Positions 57,530 to 64,000 of a DNA stretch of 64,000 bases are shown here, one piece after another; within the stretch, counting starts at the first letter, position 1, and each line of letters starts with the position of its first letter. The translations under genes and the position numbers were made by a program. The notes beneath the pieces were generated by a model. It made no database searches and was not told the DNA's origin. It saw only the letters and a list, made by a program, of their open reading frames with translations. Source of the DNA: Syncephalis plumigaleata. Taxonomy: Eukaryota; Zoopagomycota; Zoopagomycetes; Zoopagales; Piptocephalidaceae. The stretch covers positions 744,001 to 808,000 of the forward strand of contig JAIXMF010000002.1 of assembly GCA_025201365.1 (NCBI GenBank), given 5' to 3'.

Positions 57530-58088
57530 GATATACTATGGATACGTAGACGACGACTACCTATGGAATAAGCAACACGCATCAAATGATAATAGAGAAG
57601 AGTGGAAAGAAATAATGTCTTACACTTTTGTTAATTGATCTGTGACGCGATGTTTAAGAAGGTAACACAGAGACAGAGACAGAGAACACAGAGAGAGAAA
57701 GTGGTGCACTTATCAGTGTGTGATGCTTATCATCATCGTCATCATTGCATATATTTTTATTCCGTAAATCATTAGCATTAATAAAAAACGCGAACGTCAT
57801 CATTTGTTGTTTTTGTACAATGCGTTCTTACATTGTAGTCATTGTAATACTACTAATATTCATGATCAATATTTTGAATTGGATATCGCTTATTATTAAA
57901 AGACTCGTAATCGTATATCAATAAATGAAAGGAAAAGAACTGTAATTGCAATTGATGAATGCGTTTTGTGTGTGTGTGTGTGTGTGTGTCCTTACATCCA
58001 CTTACCAACGCGTTATTCTTTTTTGCTGCTTTTTTCAATTCAAGATTCTACTTATTACTACACTTAGATTACTTATTGCTATAAGAAT
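57530..58088. other. Divergent promoter region
   Basis: It lies between the SPX-deacylase gene (minus) and the small membrane protein gene (plus). There is a TG run at 57968-57988 and an agaga stretch at ~57670-57700. No gene seen. Confidence 0.4.
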
Positions 58089-58346
58089 ATGGTCGATACG
58101 CCCTCTGATAATAGTCAACAAGACTGTATCGCTTGTCGTCTAACTGGTGGTGGTGCGTTTACAGGTGTAGGCGGCTATTTACTATGGGAAAGCAGGCAAT
58201 TACCACTAAAGTTGCAAGCACGTCGCACTGGTCTACGTATTGCAGGACTAGGTAGGTTACTAGCAATAACAAGGATATTTCGATTCTTGTAATAATGAAG
58301 TATTATAGGATTCATTGCTGCAGGCATTTATCGTTTATTAATGTAA
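58089..58346 (+). CDS. Small DUF4536/DMAC1-like mitochondrial membrane protein
   Basis: Two exons (58089-58251, 58309-58346) give 66 residues. DCIACRLTGGGAFTGVGGYL contains a CxxC followed by a glycine-rich hydrophobic segment, and a second membrane segment is LRIAGLGFIAAGIYRLLM. A CxxCR..G motif before two short membrane spans is the pattern of the DUF4536 family (animal DMAC1, a complex I distal-arm assembly factor, and fungal relatives). The C-terminal location of the second span and the length agree. Role in respiratory-chain assembly is inferred from the family. Confidence 0.6.
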
Positions 58347-58368
58347 AATCAAGCATATCAAAGTATAA

Positions 58369-59367
<999 letters not shown>

Positions 59368-59480
59368 GTTTGATCTATATACATATTATATCATTGTAAT
59401 AGTCATTGTTTTGTTATTAACAATTTATTAATAAAGACGATGATAGTAAATAATACTAATATACAAAATCAAATGCTGAA

Positions 59481-61976
59481 TTAGCAAGTTCTTGGTGCAT
59501 TACTCCTTTTCGTATAGTGTAAATGCATGTGTTGTTCAAAGTAGCGACGAATACTATACCAGAAATTAGGTAGAATAGTCGGATGATGCGTAGCCGATGC
59601 TGTTGACGTTGATGACTTTGTTAACGTGCGTGATATGTCATGACGATATCGCTCGCAATGATTTAGGAAGGATGCCGTCGAAAATCGAAAAGCGGTACCA
59701 GTCTCTTCGACCATACAAATATGCGTGGCACTCGCCGCCAATTGATCACCATTAGCTAATGGCCATGATTGCGGTAGATCTACATCAGCGAGTGTGCGAT
59801 TGGTGGCCATATCCAACACGCAGTGTTGCATGTCTGCAAGTGATGCCGCTGATTGACGATAGAATCGATTATTCATGTTGGATGTATCATTTGCAGGTGG
59901 TGTAGACGGAGAGGACAAGGTTGTCTCTGCTGGTATACTCATCATAGATTGTGATGTGGTGCGCGAATGTTGACGCCAGCTACGAAGACGACGTCCTATT
60001 AAGCGTGGTAAATCCCATGCAGCATCATGGTCGCGCACGTCGTGTGATGGCACTTCATTATGAGTTGATAGTACTAATAAATCTTCATCGCTTACATCAG
60101 TGCTATTAGTATTGTTGTTGTTGTTCTGATAGTAGTAATGATGCGGAAGACGAGGTCGGTAAGTGAAGCACACGCCACCGATGGTACGCCATACACGAGC
60201 TGGTGTTTGGCCGTAGTCTTGTTGTTGTTGTTGTTGTTGTATATCTTGATTGAAATGCACTCTGCCCATATGTCCAATTGGCAAGAGACGTGGTGGAATA
60301 TCGTTTAGGCCATAGGGACGATATGGTCCACAGCCTGCACTCATGGCGAAAGATGTGGACGATGGCGACAGCGTATGAGACATGTAGTGACGATAGGAAG
60401 TCGCAGGTGGATGAGCTTCAATGCGAACACTAGCTCGATCCAACCGACTACTACGCCAGTCACCGTGTTGCATTTCCACCGGGATAGGACACTGGCCGCG
60501 TTTGATGATTGTCCCGGGTATATCATCCGTACCAGATGGAGGTCGATTCATCTGATAATGACGTTCTGCCGTGATGATAGCTGCAGCCGTTTGATCAGCA
60601 CGCGTCATTGGTAGCATGGGCACTGACCATAACTCCCATTCTAGATGAGCCGAAGAAGAGGAATCTACCAAGCGTGCACAATAAACATGTAGCATAGTTA
60701 CTACACGTAGCCATACACTACCGCGTTCCTCTACCTCTTTCGTGTATTCACGTATTGATTGTATATGGCTTGTCAAGTATCTATCGGGTACACTTACCGT
60801 GTGACATCTGCCAGTAGGCAAGTGTAATAATGCAAATTCTCTCGTTGACTTCCATGCCACTAACGCGTGTTGCACGAGTAACCAGCCGCGTCTCAATTCG
60901 ACGGGATACGCGTGTGATCATCTAGTAATGGAATGTCGATAGGTGATAATGACCATAGACCACGACGAGCCGGTCCAGGTATGGTCCATCCACCATCATG
61001 TAATGTTGATGCTGATGCTGATGTTGTTGATGCACCAGCAGTATCTTCTCTCATTGTAAATCCACCCGCTGCTGGATACCATACAAATACTGTGTGTTGT
61101 CCCCAGCCACTCGGCCAACTGGCTACGATATAACGGGCATCCATCCACAGTTTGACTTGTTCACCCGCTGGCCTACCCTTAGTATCTAGTTCGTACACCA
61201 TAGGTAATGGCACATACTCCTCATACGGTGTCTGGCTAAGTAACACCTGTCCTGTGACTTTGGCGACAGGTCGTCTTCTATCGTACGTAGTGGCCCGCGT
61301 ATGATTAACCACGAGCAATCGTCGATAAGGATGTAGTAGCAGAATGGTACGCCAACGACTAGTGGCCAGAATGGTGACATGATCAGTGTGACGAGGTGAT
61401 AATGGCAGGGTGATTCGTCGTGTTTTATACTGACGAGTACGCCAATGGGATTCGAGACGGGCCCGCGTCCAGAATGCCGCGTACCAGTCCTGCTGATGGA
61501 GTTGTGCCGGATCCGAATCCATAATAGCGGCGGGGCCACTACAACCGGTGGGCGTAATGGTACGCGATCGTCTCGATGTCGTAATGGCCTGCCAATCGAT
61601 CCAGTCCCACTCCTCCCAAGCGAGTCCGTAAATTCGTTCTGCTATGGTACGCCATAGCCACATGTCATAGGTAATGCGACGATATAATGATCGACAAGTG
61701 CCTGCTAATGCGGCAATGGTCTGTGCACCGATTAATCCAGCCAAACGAGCAGATTCACCGCGAAATGCCAATGGTTCATTGAACATTGAATGACTAGTAT
61801 CATCATGATCTATAATATCAGTCTCATTACTATCAATAGTAGTAGTACTATTCGATGACGATGTCGATAATGGTGACTGGTCAACGACAGGTATCTCCAA
61901 TAGATGTAATAGAATAGACCGATGTATTTCAATCGGAATAGTATACCAGTAAGTGTGTAACGACATGGATGATATG
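59481..61976 (-). CDS. F-box protein, family member 4
   Basis: It begins MSLHTYWYTIPIEIHRSILL; the F-box (IPIEIHRSILLHLLEIPV) is interrupted by a ~60-residue Ser/Thr/Asp loop before IGAQTIAALAGTCRSLYRRI and MWLWRTIAERIYG. The family block is DWYAAFWTRARLESHWRTRQ. The beta-rich C-terminal domain of ~600 residues carries long Asn/Gln/Ser inserts, making this the largest of the four (~830 aa). The frame shifts near 60902 (DHTRIPV into ELRRGWLLVQHALVAW), fitting a missing C in a run of Cs. Both halves continue the same kind of domain, so I treat it as one gene. It is convergent with BNA1. Confidence 0.65.
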
Positions 61977-62130
61977 TATGTATGTATGTATATGTGCGTG
62001 TAAATAGATAGATATACTACGCGATAATGGTGATCATAAAGATTAAAGAATACAACAATAATCACGAAGAAAATAAGGTTTGGTAAATTGCGCGTATACT
62101 TGACAGCGTGCGAGTTGTATCTGCTTTTAT

Positions 62131-62136
62131 TTTATA
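62131..62136 (-). promoter_or_regulatory. TATA box of F-box gene 4
   Basis: TATAAA on the minus strand 157 bp before the ATG at 61976. Confidence 0.4.
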
Positions 62137-63159
62137 GTCATTTGCCCATTAGTAATAAGGAACGAATGGATGTGCAAACAAGTGTGGAATATACAGAATG
62201 CTGTTGTGAATGTGAGATTCGGTGAATCGGTGAAACTTTTTGCATAAATAGCGAATGGTGCAAATGCATTCGAACGAGATACATCCAATGGTAAGTCATT
62301 ACAAGTCACTTGACTGCTCATTCATCAGAATCCATCAGCGCAAGTTTGTGCCATTCTAGAACCACTCGTATACGAGTACAAACAGGTACAAACAGGTACA
62401 CGCCTATCAGTAACGATGTCATCATTCGGATGGAAGTGAATGAACTAGTCGTGTAGTCGCTAGTCGTGTAGCGTGGAGTACGTAATTCGTTTGTTGTCCA
62501 TACTCGATAGAGATGAACGGATGGATAGAGCAACAATGAAACGAACGAGTGAGTTAATTAATTAGCAAATAAGCGGTAATTATCACTTGGCATTCAATAG
62601 AATGTATATCATTTATAGTAACTAATCATCATAATATGATTGCAATAGTACACGGAGACATCCATGTATAATACGAATAATTGTAAATAATTGTTTTAAT
62701 TTGTATTTATAATTTGTAAAGTAATGGTGGAACCAATAGGAACGAAAGAGAGAGAGAGAAAGAGGAAGGGACCAGCCCTTATACAATCGAAATACGTTAT
62801 GAATTAAATTAATACTGATAAATAAATGAAATAAGCCTAATAGGAATGTATAGCAAGATGAAGGCGACGTTTTTTTGTTAACAAATACAGCATGGATACT
62901 ACTTCTTATGCTACTGCTACTGCTACTGCTACTACTGCTACTAATAGTACTACTATGGTAGTGCCTACACCGAGATACCAATGGCCCGGCGTATCGAGTC
63001 TAGTTGCGGATTTTGAAGACTATCAATGGTGCGCTTCGAGTAGTTACTAAGACGATTATCCGCTCGTTTTTTACGTGTAATTACTAATTAAAATACATAC
63101 ATATAATATTAGTACAATCCGTCTATTGATATCATATAATCGCAACTGATTCCCCACCA

Positions 63160-63197
<38 letters not shown>

Positions 63198-63208
63198 GAT
63201 AATAATAA
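62137..63208. other. Intergenic, with (AAT)n repeat
   Basis: It has a tandem 13-bp duplication (~62375-62402), an agaga run (~62748-62762) and (AAT)n at 63161-63196. Apart from a possible small open frame (separate entry) no gene is seen. Confidence 0.45.
62892..63050 (+). CDS. Possible small open frame (52 aa)
   Basis: ATG to TAA with a Thr/Ala repeat (GCTACT codons) and then a non-repetitive end (TPRYQWPGVSSLVADFEDYQ, WCASSSY). The aromatic-rich tail is unlike the repeats around it. No promoter, domain or homologue is recognised. It may equally be chance. Confidence 0.2.
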   Translation: MDTTSYATATATATTATNSTTMVVPTPRYQWPGVSSLVADFEDYQWCASSSY

Positions 63209-64000
63209 TTACTGCCTTCTAAACCTTGACTTACCACGCGTTTCAGAGGGAATTTGCGCTTTTAAATCGTAGATCAATCGAGCCCAATGACAAAAACTAG
63301 CATAGTCGGCGAGTCTTAACATGACACTCTCATCGTGTGTGCCCAGACGTACAATATTCTCCTGGGTAACCGGATCACTTGACTCGGGTGCTAAACGAAC
63401 GTCGGCCAGCATGATGGTACGACGATGCTCGAACTGATTCACCTCGTCCGTGGTATCGGCAAGAATAATACGATCACGAAGCAGGTAGCATTGTACGTGA
63501 TACTCGCGCACCTCATTCTGACTACGATAGAATATTTTCCCTTGATGCACCAGACGTTGTGACGGCGAGAGCACGGCATGCGTTAGACGAGTCACTCGCA
63601 TGTGCACGAGCGCTGCCTCCTCGATGCCTCCGCCTGCGCGATAGCCGGTGCACCCGTTCAAGCATTTGTTCAAGTGTGGCGTGACACTCGATGGCGTCCG
63701 GTTTGTCGAAACTATCCTCGGGACATAGCTCGCTAATCTGCGCCATGAATTGCGTGTAGCGACGTAGCTGCTCCTTTGGTGTGCCGAGAAAAGCGCGTAT
63801 ATTAACGTGACCCGCGTCTATTTCGCATGTCTTGATCGCTTTACGGAATCGACCGTCGCGGAAGCAAAGATTCTCGAATGTAGTAAGGGCGGCCGGGTAC
63901 TTGCTCAAATACTCGACATCCGCCTCGAATCCTTGACGTCTCTTCTGGAATAGACCGACCACGGCACGCACCGAGGTGGCCAGCGCCAAATTGTCAAGTG
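63209..64000 (-). CDS. RhoGEF (DH-PH) protein, 3' part, cut by window edge
   Basis: The open frame enters from the right edge (LALATSVRAVVGLFQKRRQG). FENLCFRDGRFRKAIKTCEI, HVNIRAFLGTPKEQLRRYTQ and DKPDAIECHATLEQMLERVH match the late helices of a Dbl-homology domain. A PH domain follows (LSPSQRLVHQGKIFYRSQNE, VQCYLLRDRIILADTTDEV, ESVMLRLADYASFCHWARLI) and ends 16 residues later. DH-PH proteins activate Rho-type GTPases. Between ~63600 and 63655 the frame shifts twice, each fitting one missing base: HR-IAQAEASRRQR, then LVHMRVTRLTHAVLSPSQ. The 5' part and any other domains lie outside the window. Confidence 0.75.

Overview
The window reads as nuclear DNA of a fungus outside the best-studied groups. 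It carries fungal-type single-copy genes (RTT106, a WHI3/scw1-like RNA-binding protein, ALO1, ATP17, a SWA2 auxilin with clathrin-box, UBA, TPR and J parts, TAN1, BNA1, an Argonaute with an Asp in the fourth catalytic position). Introns are short (about 50-140 bp, GT..AG, one GC..AG), intergenic DNA is rich in simple repeats, and RABL3, usually absent from yeasts, is present. An early-diverging fungus (Zoopagomycota/Mucoromycota grade) is my best inference; I cannot name the species.

Layout. 0-8 kb: RTT106, a RABL3-like GTPase with a long disordered tail, a degenerate WRN-type exonuclease on the minus strand, and TAN1. 8.8-15.2 kb: WHI3-like gene (minus) and ALO1 (plus). 15.2-16 kb: a small inverted-repeat element holding the C-terminal remnant of a Fanzor/TnpB-like protein; one of its end repeats also occurs at the very start of the window. 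16.2-21 kb: two F-box genes flanking ATP17. 22-25 kb: a tiny secreted peptide gene and an APC/LAT amino-acid permease. 25.9-28.9 kb: two low-complexity minus-strand genes of unknown function. 28.9-33.6 kb: a gene-poor stretch. 33.6-37.2 kb: an RBR-type ubiquitin-ligase-like gene and a secreted protein with four repeats separated by dibasic sites. 38-40.2 kb: a third F-box gene interrupted by a fresh tRNA-derived SINE. 40.5-45.9 kb: GMP synthetase and SWA2. 47.5-51.3 kb: two secreted-protein genes, one with duplicated mini-exons. 51.7-57.5 kb: Argonaute and an SPX-deacylase fusion gene. 58-64 kb: a DUF4536-type small membrane protein, BNA1, a fourth F-box gene, and the 3' part of a RhoGEF gene cut by the window edge.

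The main themes are (1) a divergent F-box gene family, each member with a TATA box about 95-160 bp upstream; (2) TATA-driven secreted, repetitive proteins, one of them a probable kexin-processed repeat precursor; (3) an SPX domain joined to an aspartoacylase/succinylglutamate-desuccinylase-type zinc enzyme; (4) two enzymes with apparently lost catalytic residues; (5) recent retroposon activity. Across at least seven genes the reading frame is broken by what looks each time like one missing base. That argues for uncorrected assembly errors rather than gene death and should be kept in mind for all gene models here.
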